Shown here: positions 18,808 through 27,217 of the stretch, one piece after another | How positions within the stretch are numbered: position 1 is the stretch's first letter | Layout of the letters: every line of letters starts with the position of its first letter | Origin: Curtobacterium sp. BH-2-1-1 | GTDB taxonomy: Bacteria > Actinomycetota > Actinomycetes > Actinomycetales > Microbacteriaceae | Reading direction: 5' to 3' | Assembly: GCF_001806325.1 (NCBI RefSeq) | Contig: NZ_CP017580.1 | Coordinates: forward strand, 3,348,001 to 3,412,000 | DNA length: 64,000 nucleotides | The notes under the pieces: model-generated | What the model saw: only the letters and a program-made list of their open reading frames with translations | Databases searched by the model: none | What the model was told of the DNA's origin: nothing | Position numbers and translations under genes: made by a program

Positions 18808-19914
18808 GTGACCCTCAGCACCCCAGAGGCGAGCTCGGAACTGGCCACCGACCCCACCAAGCCCGAGGCACAGCGCAGTGCCAAGAGCAGCGGCGGCGGA
18901 CTCGGCCGGTACGTCCTCGTCCGGTTCCTCCTCATCTTCCCGACCGTCTTCATCCTGGTGACGCTCGTGTTCTTCCTGATGCGCGTCATCGGGAACCCGA
19001 TCACCGCATCGGTCGGCGGCCGACTCACGCCGTCCCAGCTGCAGGAACGCCTGCACGCCGCGGGCTACGACCGCCCGGTCTTCGTCCAGTACATCGAGTA
19101 CCTCGGCAACATCGTCCGCGGCGACTTCGGCACGACGGCCACCGACAACCGGCCGATCACCGAGATCATCGTCACGTACGGCGGCGCGACCGCCGAGCTC
19201 GTCTTCTACGCGCTCATCGTCGCGCTGCTGCTCGGCATCCCGCTCGGCATGCTCGCCGCGTACATGCGCGACAAGTGGCCGGACGTCCTGTTCCGCGCGC
19301 TCGCGATCCTCACCTACGCGACGCCGGTGTTCTTCGGCGGCCTGCTGCTCAAGCTCGTCTTCTCGGTGTGGCTCGGCTGGCTCCCGCTCGGCGACCGCGC
19401 GTCCACGCGGGTGTCGCTCGTCCTCGACAACATCCAGGGCGCGACGGGCATCTACCTCATCGACGCCCTGCGCACCGGCAACGCCCAGATCATCGGGGAC
19501 GTGCTGGCGCACGCCGTCCTGCCGGCACTGACCCTGGGGCTCCTCACCGCCGGCATCTTCCTGCGCCTGGTGCGCGCGAACATGATCGGGACGCTCGGTT
19601 CCGAGTACGTCGACGCGGCCCGCTCGCGCGGCGTTCGGGAGGCGCGGCTCGTCCGCACGCACGCGTTCCGTCCCGCCCTCGTGCCGATCATCACGGTGAT
19701 GGGACTCCAGATCGCCATGCTCCTGGGCGGTTCCGTCCTCACCGAGACCACCTTCGGGTGGCGCGGGCTCGGCTTCGAGCTCAACCAGTACCTGTCGGCC
19801 CGCGACTTCGTCGCGGTCCAGGGCATCGTCGCGATGCTCGCGGTGATCGTCGCGGTGACGAACTTCATCGTGGACGTCGTCGCGGCCCTCATCGACCCGA
19901 GAGTGAGGTTCTAG
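18808..19914 (+). CDS. peptide ABC transporter permease, DppB type
   Basis: A 368-residue inner-membrane permease. After an approximately 40-residue hydrophilic N-terminus, the first helix (YVLVRFLLIFPTVFILVTLV) opens the DppB/OppB fold. The EAA loop is SEYVDAARSRGVREARLVRTHAFRPAL-like (about residue 270). Start is GTG at 18808. It pairs with the DppC-type permease 2 nt downstream. Confidence 0.94.
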   Translation: MTLSTPEASSELATDPTKPEAQRSAKSSGGGLGRYVLVRFLLIFPTVFILVTLVFFLMRVIGNPITASVGGRLTPSQLQERLHAAGYDRPVFVQYIEYLGNIVRGDFGTTATDNRPITEIIVTYGGATAELVFYALIVALLLGIPLGMLAAYMRDKWPDVLFRALAILTYATPVFFGGLLLKLVFSVWLGWLPLGDRASTRVSLVLDNIQGATGIYLIDALRTGNAQIIGDVLAHAVLPALTLGLLTAGIFLRLVRANMIGTLGSEYVDAARSRGVREARLVRTHAFRPALVPIITVMGLQIAMLLGGSVLTETTFGWRGLGFELNQYLSARDFVAVQGIVAMLAVIVAVTNFIVDVVAALIDPRVRF

Positions 19915-19916
19915 AG

Positions 19917-20912
19917 ATGGCTGACACCTCCCTCGTCGACCGCCACGAGCCGCTCTGGAAGCGGCTGCCCGTCGTGCTGCAGCTCCGTCGGAGCACGGGC
20001 TGGCAGCGCGCCATGCTCATCACCGGCGTGGTCATCTGCGCGCTGTACCTCCTCGTCGCGATCGCCGCGCCGCTCATCGCTCCGTACGGCTTCGGCCAGC
20101 TGCAGGGCGCCGACGGCCAGAGCTTCCCGCGCACCGGTGCACCGAGCGCCACGCACATCTGGGGCACGACCGTCGGCGGCTTCGACGTCTTCAGCCGCGT
20201 CGTCTACGGCGCCCGGACCGCGGTGCTCGTGGTCATCGTGGCCGTCGTCGTGTCGATCATCATCGGCGTCCTGCTCGGCATGGTCTCCGGTTACATCGGC
20301 GGCTGGCTCGACCGGATCCTCGTCGTCGTGGCGGACGCGATCTACGCGTTCCCCTCGCTGCTCCTCGCCATCGTGGTGTCGATCGTCATCTCGGGCGGCA
20401 ACTCGAGCTACTCGGGCGGCATCATCGCCGCGGCGATCTCGATCACGGTCGTGTACGTCCCGCAGTACTTCCGGGTCGTCCGCGCCGAGGCCGTGCGGCT
20501 CAAGAACGAGGCGTTCGTCGAGTCCGCGCGGGTGATGGGCACGAACCCGTGGCGCATCATGACCCGGCACGTGCTGCGGAACTCGACGCGCTCCCTCCCG
20601 CTGATCCTCACGCTGAACGCGAGCGACGCGATCCTGACGCTCGCGGGCCTCGGGTTCCTGGGCTTCGGCATCGGCCCGACCAGCGGCGCGGAGTGGGGCT
20701 ACGACCTCAGCCGTGCGCTGTCCGACGTCGCGAGCGGCGTCTGGTGGACCGGCGTCTTCCCGGGTGTCGCGATCGTGGTGCTCGTCCTCGGCGTGACGTT
20801 CATCGGCGAGAGCCTCAACGACATCTCCGACCCGCGTCTGCGTGCGCGACGCCGGCTCAAGCAGCTGGTGTCCCGCAAGCAGACGGCCAGCACGGAAGGG
20901 GCGACCGCATGA
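19917..20912 (+). CDS. peptide ABC transporter permease, DppC type
   Basis: A 331-residue permease with an N-terminal OppC_N helix (ITGVVICALYLLVAIAAPLI), the TDxxG-like entry WGTTVGGFDVFSRVVYGART and the EAA loop FVESARVMGTNPWRIMTRHVL (first residues shown suffice). It forms the translocation pore with the DppB-type subunit. Its stop overlaps the next ATPase gene by 4 nt. Confidence 0.94.
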   Translation: MADTSLVDRHEPLWKRLPVVLQLRRSTGWQRAMLITGVVICALYLLVAIAAPLIAPYGFGQLQGADGQSFPRTGAPSATHIWGTTVGGFDVFSRVVYGARTAVLVVIVAVVVSIIIGVLLGMVSGYIGGWLDRILVVVADAIYAFPSLLLAIVVSIVISGGNSSYSGGIIAAAISITVVYVPQYFRVVRAEAVRLKNEAFVESARVMGTNPWRIMTRHVLRNSTRSLPLILTLNASDAILTLAGLGFLGFGIGPTSGAEWGYDLSRALSDVASGVWWTGVFPGVAIVVLVLGVTFIGESLNDISDPRLRARRRLKQLVSRKQTASTEGATA

Positions 20913-22627
20913 CGGACGCGACCAACCAGTCCCGCGCCTCCACGCGCCTCCAGGCCGGCGACACCACGACGGAACCGGTCGTCGTCGTCGACGACCTGAC
21001 CGTCACCTTCGCGACCGACGGCGGTGCCGTCGACGCGGTCAAGGGCGTCAGCATCGACGTCCGCCCCGGCGAGGTCCTCGCCCTCGTCGGCGAGTCCGGC
21101 TCGGGCAAGTCCGTCACGGCGCGGAGCATCCTGCGCCTCATGCCGGAGACGGCGACGCTCGGCGGTGCGGTGTTCCTCGACGGCACGGACGTCGTGACGG
21201 TCGGTGCGCAGAAGCTCCGGAGCCTGCGTGGCACCGCCGGCGCGATGGTGTTCCAGGAGCCCTCCACGGCGCTGAACCCGGTCTTCACGGTCGGGTGGCA
21301 GATCGCCGAGGGGCTCCGGGCCCACGGCGGCGTCTCCGCGAAGGAGGCCCGCGCGAAGGCGATCGACTACCTCCGCCGCGTCGGCATCCCCGATCCCGAG
21401 ACCCGGGTCGACCACTACCCGCACCAGTTCTCCGGCGGTCAGAAGCAGCGCGTCGTCATCGCGAGCGCGCTCGCCCTCGAACCGTCGGTGATCATCGCCG
21501 ACGAGCCGACCACCGCCCTCGACGTGACGGTCCAGGCGGAGATCCTCGACCTGCTCCGCCGGTGCCGCGACGAGTTCGGCGCGGCGATCGTCATCATCAC
21601 GCACAACATGGGCGTCGTCGCCGACCTGGCCGACCGCGTCGCTGTGATGTACCAGGGCGAGGTCGTCGAAGAGGCCCCGGTCGCCGAGCTGTTCGCGGCG
21701 CCGCAGGCCGACTACACGAAGCGCCTGCTCGCCGCCGTGCCGCGGCTCGAGGCCTCCACCGGGGTCGCCCGCCGTGCGGCGATCAGTGACGACGTCGAGC
21801 CGCTCGTCCGCGCACGCGGGCTCGAGATCGAGTACCCGGGCCGGCTCGGGTCGCACGCGTTCAAGGCGGTCAAGGGTGTCGACCTCGACATCCGTCCCGG
21901 CGAGGTCCTCGGCCTCGTGGGGGAGTCCGGCTCCGGCAAGACGACCATCGGCCGCGCGATCGCCGGGTTGACGAAGATCACCGGCGGGTCGCTCCAGGTG
22001 CTCGGCACCGAGATGCTCGGGTACCGCGAACGCGACTTCAAGCGGCACCGCAAGGACATCGGGTTCGTCTTCCAGGACCCGGCGACCTCGTTCAACCCGC
22101 TGCTCACGATCTCGGAGTGCGTTGCCGAACCGCTCGTCGTGCACGGCGAGGTGTCGAGCCCGCGTGCCGCCCGGAAGCGTGTCGGCGAACTGCTCGAGGC
22201 CGTGCAGCTCCCGGCGGCCTACGGCGACCGGTACCCGCACGAGCTGTCCGGCGGCCAGCGGCAGCGTGCGTCGCTCGCGCGGTCGCTCGCGCTCCGGCCG
22301 AAGCTCCTCATCGCCGACGAGCCGACGAGTGCGCTCGACGTGTCCGTCCAGGCGCGCGTGCTCGAGCTGTTCCTCGAGCTGCAGCAGGACCTCGGGTTCG
22401 CGTCGCTGTTCATCAGCCACGACCTCGCCGTGGTCGGCGCGCTCTCCGACCGGATCGCCGTGCTCTACCGCGGCGACCTGGTCGAGACGGGCACCACGGC
22501 CGAGGTCCTCGGCTCGCCGCAGCACCCGTACACGCAGCGTCTCCTGGCGTCACTCCCGGTGCCGGATCCGGCGGAACAGGCGGAGCGACGGCGTACGCTG
22601 GTTGAACTGGAGAACGCCGGGTCCTGA
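20909..22627 (+). CDS. dual-domain peptide ABC transporter ATPase (DppD-DppF fusion)
   Basis: A 572-residue protein with two complete nucleotide-binding domains joined head to tail. The first has GESGSGKSVT, FSGGQKQR, VIIADEPTTALD and an H-loop ITHN; the second has GESGSGKTT, LSGGQRQR, LLIADEPTSALD and ISHD. Each ends with the oligopeptide/dipeptide C-terminal motif. Such fusions are common in actinobacteria and replace separate DppD and DppF. It energises the permease pair upstream. The extreme N-terminus carries two GGAGGCGCG motifs (20931-20957, minus sense) in a non-conserved tail. Confidence 0.95.
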   Translation: MTDATNQSRASTRLQAGDTTTEPVVVVDDLTVTFATDGGAVDAVKGVSIDVRPGEVLALVGESGSGKSVTARSILRLMPETATLGGAVFLDGTDVVTVGAQKLRSLRGTAGAMVFQEPSTALNPVFTVGWQIAEGLRAHGGVSAKEARAKAIDYLRRVGIPDPETRVDHYPHQFSGGQKQRVVIASALALEPSVIIADEPTTALDVTVQAEILDLLRRCRDEFGAAIVIITHNMGVVADLADRVAVMYQGEVVEEAPVAELFAAPQADYTKRLLAAVPRLEASTGVARRAAISDDVEPLVRARGLEIEYPGRLGSHAFKAVKGVDLDIRPGEVLGLVGESGSGKTTIGRAIAGLTKITGGSLQVLGTEMLGYRERDFKRHRKDIGFVFQDPATSFNPLLTISECVAEPLVVHGEVSSPRAARKRVGELLEAVQLPAAYGDRYPHELSGGQRQRASLARSLALRPKLLIADEPTSALDVSVQARVLELFLELQQDLGFASLFISHDLAVVGALSDRIAVLYRGDLVETGTTAEVLGSPQHPYTQRLLASLPVPDPAEQAERRRTLVELENAGS

Positions 22628-22645
22628 CCCGACGCGACCATCCCC

Positions 22646-22686
22646 GGAGGCGCGGCTGACGTCGACGACGCACGCCGCGCCTCCTG
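22646..22686 (+). repeat. inverted pair of GGAGGCGCGG
   Basis: GGAGGCGCGGC at 22646-22656 and its inverted copy at about 22674-22684 flank a 17-nt centre in the spacer before the third ATPase gene. It probably acts as a partial terminator inside the operon. Confidence 0.75.
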
Positions 22687-22775
22687 GGCGGTCACCTCCA
22701 CCGCAACACGCACGACGGTCGGTGCAGCCCGGTCCGTCGCGAACCGCCGCCAGGGGGCGGCGTGGAAGGGGACCC

Positions 22776-23708
22776 ATGATCGCGGTCAACGGACCGGCGG
22801 TCGTCGCGGACGACGTGTCGATCGAGTACCGGAGCGGACGGGGGACGGATGCGATCCGGGCCGTCGACGGCGTGAGCCTCACGGTCCGTCAGGGGGAGAT
22901 CCTGGCCGTGCTCGGCGAGTCCGGGTCCGGCAAGTCGACGTTCGCCGCGGCGATCGCCGGCCAGCTCGGCACCACCGGCGAGGGCGACGGCGCCCACCGT
23001 CGGCACATCGTCGGGGGCGAACTCACGGTGCTCGGGCAGAAGACGCGCGGGCTCCGACCGACGTCCCGCAAGCTCGAGCGGCTCAGCGGCCGCATCGGCT
23101 ACCTGCCGCAGGACGGCGCGGACCGGCTCAGCCCGGACCTCACCGTCGGCGAGGCGATCGCGGAACCGATCTACGCCCGTGACCGCCGGTTCGACCGCAA
23201 GGAGGCCGGCCTCATCGTCGCCCGCCTGGTCGACGCGGTGCACCTGCCGCTCGGGGTGATGCGGCTCAACACGTGGGAGCTCTCGAGCGGGCAGCGGCAG
23301 CGCGTCGCCCTCGCGAAGGCGCTCGTGCTCGAGCCCCAGCTGCTCGTCGCCGACGAACCCGCCCGCGGCGTGGACGTGCTCGTGCGGCAGTCGGTGCTCG
23401 AGGCGCTGGCGACCCTGCAGCGGAACCGGCAGTTCTCGGCGGTCGTGGTGTCGAGCGACCTGCGCGAGGCCCGGGCACTGGCCGACCGGGTGGCGATCAT
23501 GGCCGAGAGCCGGCTCGTCGGCCTCGGCACCTTCGACGAGGTCCTCGACAACCCCGTCGACCCCTACGTCAAGACGCTCGCGTCGACGGCGGCCCGTCCG
23601 GTGAAGCGTCGGCAGCCGGCGTCGGCCGCACCCCGTCGGTCCTCGGCGCCGCGTCGGCCGGTCGCCGCCGGCACCGGTCCGCGCGCGGAGCGGCAGGAGA
23701 ACGCATGA
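22776..23708 (+). CDS. additional ABC ATPase, DppF-like, degenerate H-loop
   Basis: A 310-residue nucleotide-binding protein at the end of the peptide importer operon. Walker A GESGSGKST, a Q-loop (YLPQDGADRL), a signature LSSGQRQR and Walker B LLVADEP are present. The switch histidine is missing: where other domains read (I/T)(S/T)HD, this one reads VVSSDLREA. The C-terminal 30 residues are basic and low-complexity (PRRSSAPRRP). It may be a regulatory or low-activity ATPase for a third pairing with the same permeases. Start ATG at 22776 has a weak GGGG ribosome site. It overlaps the next gene by 4 nt. Confidence 0.88.
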   Translation: MIAVNGPAVVADDVSIEYRSGRGTDAIRAVDGVSLTVRQGEILAVLGESGSGKSTFAAAIAGQLGTTGEGDGAHRRHIVGGELTVLGQKTRGLRPTSRKLERLSGRIGYLPQDGADRLSPDLTVGEAIAEPIYARDRRFDRKEAGLIVARLVDAVHLPLGVMRLNTWELSSGQRQRVALAKALVLEPQLLVADEPARGVDVLVRQSVLEALATLQRNRQFSAVVVSSDLREARALADRVAIMAESRLVGLGTFDEVLDNPVDPYVKTLASTAARPVKRRQPASAAPRRSSAPRRPVAAGTGPRAERQENA

Positions 23709-24742
23709 GCGCGGGTGCGTCGTCGGGTACGTCTTCGTCGTCGGGCGCGCGCGGGCACCGGGCCGTGGTGACCGACGCGGGTGCCGAGCTGCCGGTCGCC
23801 CCGCCGACCGCCGGCCCGATCGCGATCCTGCCCGCCGGGGACGGCACCGCCCTCCACGAGGACGCCGTCGCCGCAGCCGGTGGGACCGTCGCTCCGCTCG
23901 GGGCGGACACCGCCGGACTGGTGTGGCTCGACCCTCGCGATCCCGCGGGACTCGCCGACGCGCTCGACGCCGCACCGTCCATCGGCTGGGTCCAGCTGCC
24001 GTTCGCCGGCGTCGACGCCTTCGCCTCGCTGATCGCCGAGCACGGGGACCGTGTGCTGTTCACCTCGGCCAAGGGCGCGTACGCCGAACCCGTCGCCGAG
24101 CACGCCCTCGCGCTGACGCTCGGGACGCTACGGGTGCTGCAGAAGCGTGCCCGGGCGCGGTCGTGGGCGACCGAGCCCGAGGGTGTCTCGCTCTACGGCC
24201 GGAACGTGGTCGTCATCGGCGCCGGTGGCATCGCGCTGGAGTACATCCGCCTGCTCGCGCCGTTCGAGGTCTCGGTCACCGTGGTGCGCCGGTCGTCCTC
24301 GCCGGTTCCCGGGGCGGACCGGACCGTCACGACCGACCAGCTCGACGACGTCCTGCCCGATGCCGACGTGGTCATGATCGCCGCGGCGATGACCTCGGGG
24401 ACCGCGAAGCTGTTCGGGCCCGCGCAGTTCGCGATCATGAAGCCGTCGGCACGGCTCGTGAACATCGCGCGTGGGGGACTGGTCGACACCTCCGCGCTCG
24501 TGGACGCCCTGCGCAGCGGTGCGATCGCGGCGGCCGGACTCGACGTCACCGACCCGGAGCCGTTGCCGGACGGACACCCGCTCTGGGACGAGCCGGGCGC
24601 GATCATCACGCCGCACCAGGCCGACACGCCGGAGATGGTGGCGCCGCTGCTGGCCGAGCGCGTGCGGGTGAACACCGTGGCGTTCCTCGGCGCGGCAGGC
24701 GAGGGCTTCGTCGGCGTGGTGGACCCGGTCGCGGGGTACTGA
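23705..24742 (+). CDS. D-isomer-specific 2-hydroxyacid dehydrogenase
   Basis: A 345-residue NAD(P)-dependent dehydrogenase of the D-lactate/phosphoglycerate dehydrogenase superfamily. The Rossmann glycine motif is VVVIGAGGIALEY (about residue 170). The catalytic set is visible: Arg in LVNIARGGLVD, Glu in DVTDPEPLPDGHPLW and His in ITPHQAD. A Ser-rich N-terminal tail of about 20 residues is non-conserved. Its ATG overlaps the ATPase stop, so it belongs to the importer operon; it might reduce or oxidise an imported 2-oxo/2-hydroxy acid. The substrate is unknown. Confidence 0.92.
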   Translation: MSAGASSGTSSSSGARGHRAVVTDAGAELPVAPPTAGPIAILPAGDGTALHEDAVAAAGGTVAPLGADTAGLVWLDPRDPAGLADALDAAPSIGWVQLPFAGVDAFASLIAEHGDRVLFTSAKGAYAEPVAEHALALTLGTLRVLQKRARARSWATEPEGVSLYGRNVVVIGAGGIALEYIRLLAPFEVSVTVVRRSSSPVPGADRTVTTDQLDDVLPDADVVMIAAAMTSGTAKLFGPAQFAIMKPSARLVNIARGGLVDTSALVDALRSGAIAAAGLDVTDPEPLPDGHPLWDEPGAIITPHQADTPEMVAPLLAERVRVNTVAFLGAAGEGFVGVVDPVAGY

Positions 24743-24842
24743 GCGCGGCACGCCCGGGATGCGTGGCGGATGCGCGGGGTCTGTCCCGGGTGCTGCTATG
24801 CTGTTACCCGTTGTTCGCACGACATTCGCCAGCGGACAGTGA

Positions 24843-24915
24843 TCCTCGATAGCTCAATTGGCAGAGCAGCCGGCTGTTAACCGGCAGGTTGTTGGTTCGA
24901 GTCCAACTCGGGGAG
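24843..24915 (+). tRNA. tRNA-Asn (GTT)
   Basis: 73-nt cloverleaf: acceptor TCCTCGA/TCGGGGA with one G-U pair, anticodon GTT within CTGTTAAC, T-loop GGTTCGAGTCC, discriminator G as expected for Asn. The CCA end is not encoded. A T-tailed hairpin follows. Confidence 0.95.
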
Positions 24916-24921
24916 CAGCAC

Positions 24922-24949
24922 GGCCCTCACCTTCGGGTGGGGGCCTTTT
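24922..24949 (+). terminator. rho-independent terminator of tRNA-Asn
   Basis: GGCCCTCACC-TTCG-GGTGGGGGCC followed by TTTT: a 10-bp stem with one T-G pair and a UUCG tetraloop. This is the clearest classical terminator in the window. Confidence 0.92.
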
Positions 24950-25004
24950 GCGTGGCGTCGGAGCTCGCAGCGGACGCATGGCCGGAAGCTGTTAGCGTTC
25001 ACAG

Positions 25005-25493
25005 GTGATCACCGTGCGCCGAGCCCTCGCCGCGGGCGTCGTCGCGGCCGCGGCGATCGGCCTCGTGGGGTGCACGACCGGCGCGGAGTCCGAGCCGGGC
25101 GACTCGCTCGACACCACCGCCACCTCGGGCGTCGCGGTGTCCGGCACGGCACCGATCGTCTTCGCGTTCGTCTGCGACGTGGGGACGTCGGACCGCTCCG
25201 AGACGTACACGACCTACTCCGCCGTGTGGGACGACGAGCGCACCGACTGCCGGGCGCAGCGGATCACCGGCACCGAGATGTCGACGCAGCAGCGCTCCGC
25301 GGTCGACGCTGCCGAGGGGGACGCCACGCTCGAGGAACTCGCGACCACCTGCGCGGTGCGGGGGACCGGGCCGTGGGCAGCCTCCGTCGACTCGTCGGCC
25401 GAGGCGCACGTCGCGGCCGGTCTGCTCGAGTACTGCCCGGGGCATCCGGAGACCGAGCACCTGCGGGACGCGATCGCTGCCTGGCGGGGGTGA
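25005..25493 (+). CDS. putative lipoprotein, unknown function
   Basis: A 162-residue secreted protein with a two-Arg N-terminus, a hydrophobic core and lipobox GLVGC (Cys at residue 23), so probably anchored on the outer face of the membrane. The mature part has four cysteines (in FVCDVG, TDCRA, TTCAV, LEYCPG), suggesting two disulfides. The GTG start lies 6 nt after a TAGCGT box. No family recognised. A GGAGGCGCGG motif (minus sense) follows the stop. Confidence 0.8.
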   Translation: MITVRRALAAGVVAAAAIGLVGCTTGAESEPGDSLDTTATSGVAVSGTAPIVFAFVCDVGTSDRSETYTTYSAVWDDERTDCRAQRITGTEMSTQQRSAVDAAEGDATLEELATTCAVRGTGPWAASVDSSAEAHVAAGLLEYCPGHPETEHLRDAIAAWRG

Positions 25494-25508
25494 GCCGCGC
25501 CTCCTGGG
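25494..25508 (-). repeat. single GGAGGCGCGG motif
   Basis: The minus strand reads CCCAGGAGGCGCGGC immediately after the lipoprotein stop. The spacer to the convergent def gene (25494-25577) shows nothing else. Confidence 0.7.
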
Positions 25509-25577
25509 CTCTGCAGATCAGCGCCGGGCCGACGCGGTCGGCCGTCGACCGGACCCGGGCAGACGGGACGAGCGCCG

Positions 25578-26153
25578 TCAGCCCTCGGGGTGGTCGCGCC
25601 CCGGCAGCCAAGACTTGCCCGGCCCGCCCCAGCTGTTCTTCCTGATGGCCTTCGCGACCTGCTTGCCGTACGGGTGCACGAGCCGGTCCGCGTAGAGGTA
25701 CCCGTCGAGGTGGTCGTACTCGTGCTGGAAGATGCGGGCGAGCCATCCGTGGGCCTCGACCTCGAACGGCGTGCCGTGCTCGTCGACGGCACGGAGGAGC
25801 GCGCCCTCGGAGCGGCGGAGCGGGAACCGTTCGCCCGGGACCGAGAGGCAGCCCTCGGACTCCTCGTCCTCGTCGAGCTCCTCCACAGCCTCGGGAACGG
25901 CGGGGGTCGTCCACAGGACGGGGTTCACCGCGACGCCGCGGTGCAGGACCTCGTCATCATCGGTCCATGAGTACACGAACAGCCGCTTGCCGACGCCGAC
26001 CTGCGGGCCGGCCAGTCCGACCCCGGGTGCGAGGTCCATCGTCTCGAACATGTCGGCGACCAGCGATCGCAGGTCGTCGTCGAAGTCGGTGACCTCGGCT
26101 GCACGCTCGTGCAGGACGGGTTCGCCGGAGATGCGGATCGGGAGAACGGCCAT
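25578..26153 (-). CDS. def: peptide deformylase
   Basis: A 191-residue metallo-hydrolase removing the formyl group from nascent proteins. The three diagnostic motifs are present: GVGLAGPQVGV (about residues 44-54), EGCLSVPG (about 100) and QHEYDHLDG (about 143), supplying the Cys and two His ligands and the catalytic Glu. Between motifs 1 and 2 there is an acidic insertion (EELDEDEESEGC). The ATG follows a TAACCT box by 6 nt, suggesting a leaderless mRNA. It is divergent from the DMT transporter. Confidence 0.96.
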   Translation of the reverse strand: MAVLPIRISGEPVLHERAAEVTDFDDDLRSLVADMFETMDLAPGVGLAGPQVGVGKRLFVYSWTDDDEVLHRGVAVNPVLWTTPAVPEAVEELDEDEESEGCLSVPGERFPLRRSEGALLRAVDEHGTPFEVEAHGWLARIFQHEYDHLDGYLYADRLVHPYGKQVAKAIRKNSWGGPGKSWLPGRDHPEG

Positions 26154-26192
26154 TCACCCAGGTTATCCGGCGGGGAACGGTAGCCTCGACGC

Positions 26193-27104
26193 GTGACGAC
26201 GGACCTCCAGCTGCCCGACGCGGTGAACCTCACGCCGTTCCAGGCGCTCATGATCCCCGTCGCGCTCATCGGGGCCGTGTTCCTCTCACTGGGGGCGCAG
26301 TTCCAGAGCCGCGGGGTGCAGCGGGTGGAAGCGCGGCTCGGTCGGCAGTCGAAGGGCCTCAGCGTCCGGCACGTCGTCGGGCTGGTCTCGAGCGGCTACT
26401 GGGTGCTCGGCACGCTCATGCTCGGCATCGCCGTGGTCCTGCAGCTGGTGAGCATCACGTACGCGCCGCTCATCGTCGTGCAGCCGCTCGGCGCCGTGGC
26501 CCTCGTGATCACGACCTGGTTCTCGTCGCGGTCCTCCGGGGTGCCGCTCGGCCGTCGGGCACGGCGAGCGGTCTGGACGTGCATCATCGGCGTCGGCATC
26601 TTCGTCGGCATCGCGGCCTTCGTCGGGCACGAGAGCGCGATCACGAGCCGACAGCTCGTCACCGTGCTCGTGATCCTGGCCGTGGTGCTGGTGCTCGTGC
26701 TGGTGTCGTTCCGCCTCGTCGCGAAGCACAAGAACGCGCTGTACTACATCGTCGGCGCCGGCGTCCTCTACGGGTTCGTCGCGACGCTGGCCAAGGTCGT
26801 GCTGAACCGGTTCGTGAACGGCACGTTCGACTGGCTGACCGTGCTCGCGATCGTCGGGGTGGTCGTCGCCGCCTCGCTGGGCGGGTACTTCGTGCAGAAC
26901 GCGTACTCGAGCGGGTCGGCCGACCTCGTGATCGCGGGGCTGACGGTCATCGACCCGATCGTCGCCGTCGGCATCGGGGTGATCGTCCTGGGCGAGGCCG
27001 CCGGCGCCCCGGTCTTCGCCGTCTTCGGCTTCGTCGTCGCAGCCGCGATCGCGATCACCGGGGTGTTCCTCCTCGCCAAGCACCACCCGCAGACCCGCTC
27101 CTGA
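26193..27104 (+). CDS. DMT-superfamily (NIPA-like) membrane transporter
   Basis: A 303-residue integral membrane protein with about nine helices, beginning with ALMIPVALIGAVFLSLGAQF. It belongs to the drug/metabolite transporter superfamily and resembles NIPA-type magnesium transporters and actinobacterial multidrug resistance proteins; the substrate cannot be assigned. The GTG start lies 6 nt after TAGCCT (26181-26186), again leaderless, back to back with the def promoter. Confidence 0.88.
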   Translation: MTTDLQLPDAVNLTPFQALMIPVALIGAVFLSLGAQFQSRGVQRVEARLGRQSKGLSVRHVVGLVSSGYWVLGTLMLGIAVVLQLVSITYAPLIVVQPLGAVALVITTWFSSRSSGVPLGRRARRAVWTCIIGVGIFVGIAAFVGHESAITSRQLVTVLVILAVVLVLVLVSFRLVAKHKNALYYIVGAGVLYGFVATLAKVVLNRFVNGTFDWLTVLAIVGVVVAASLGGYFVQNAYSSGSADLVIAGLTVIDPIVAVGIGVIVLGEAAGAPVFAVFGFVVAAAIAITGVFLLAKHHPQTRS

Positions 27105-27217
27105 GCCGTCGTCCCGTGGGGTGACGGCGTCCACCGCGAGGCGGACGCGCTGCCCGAGCGGCGTGCGGTAGCGTCGTCGAACGACCAGCAATCGCCCACG
27201 AGAGGACGACGCCAGCC

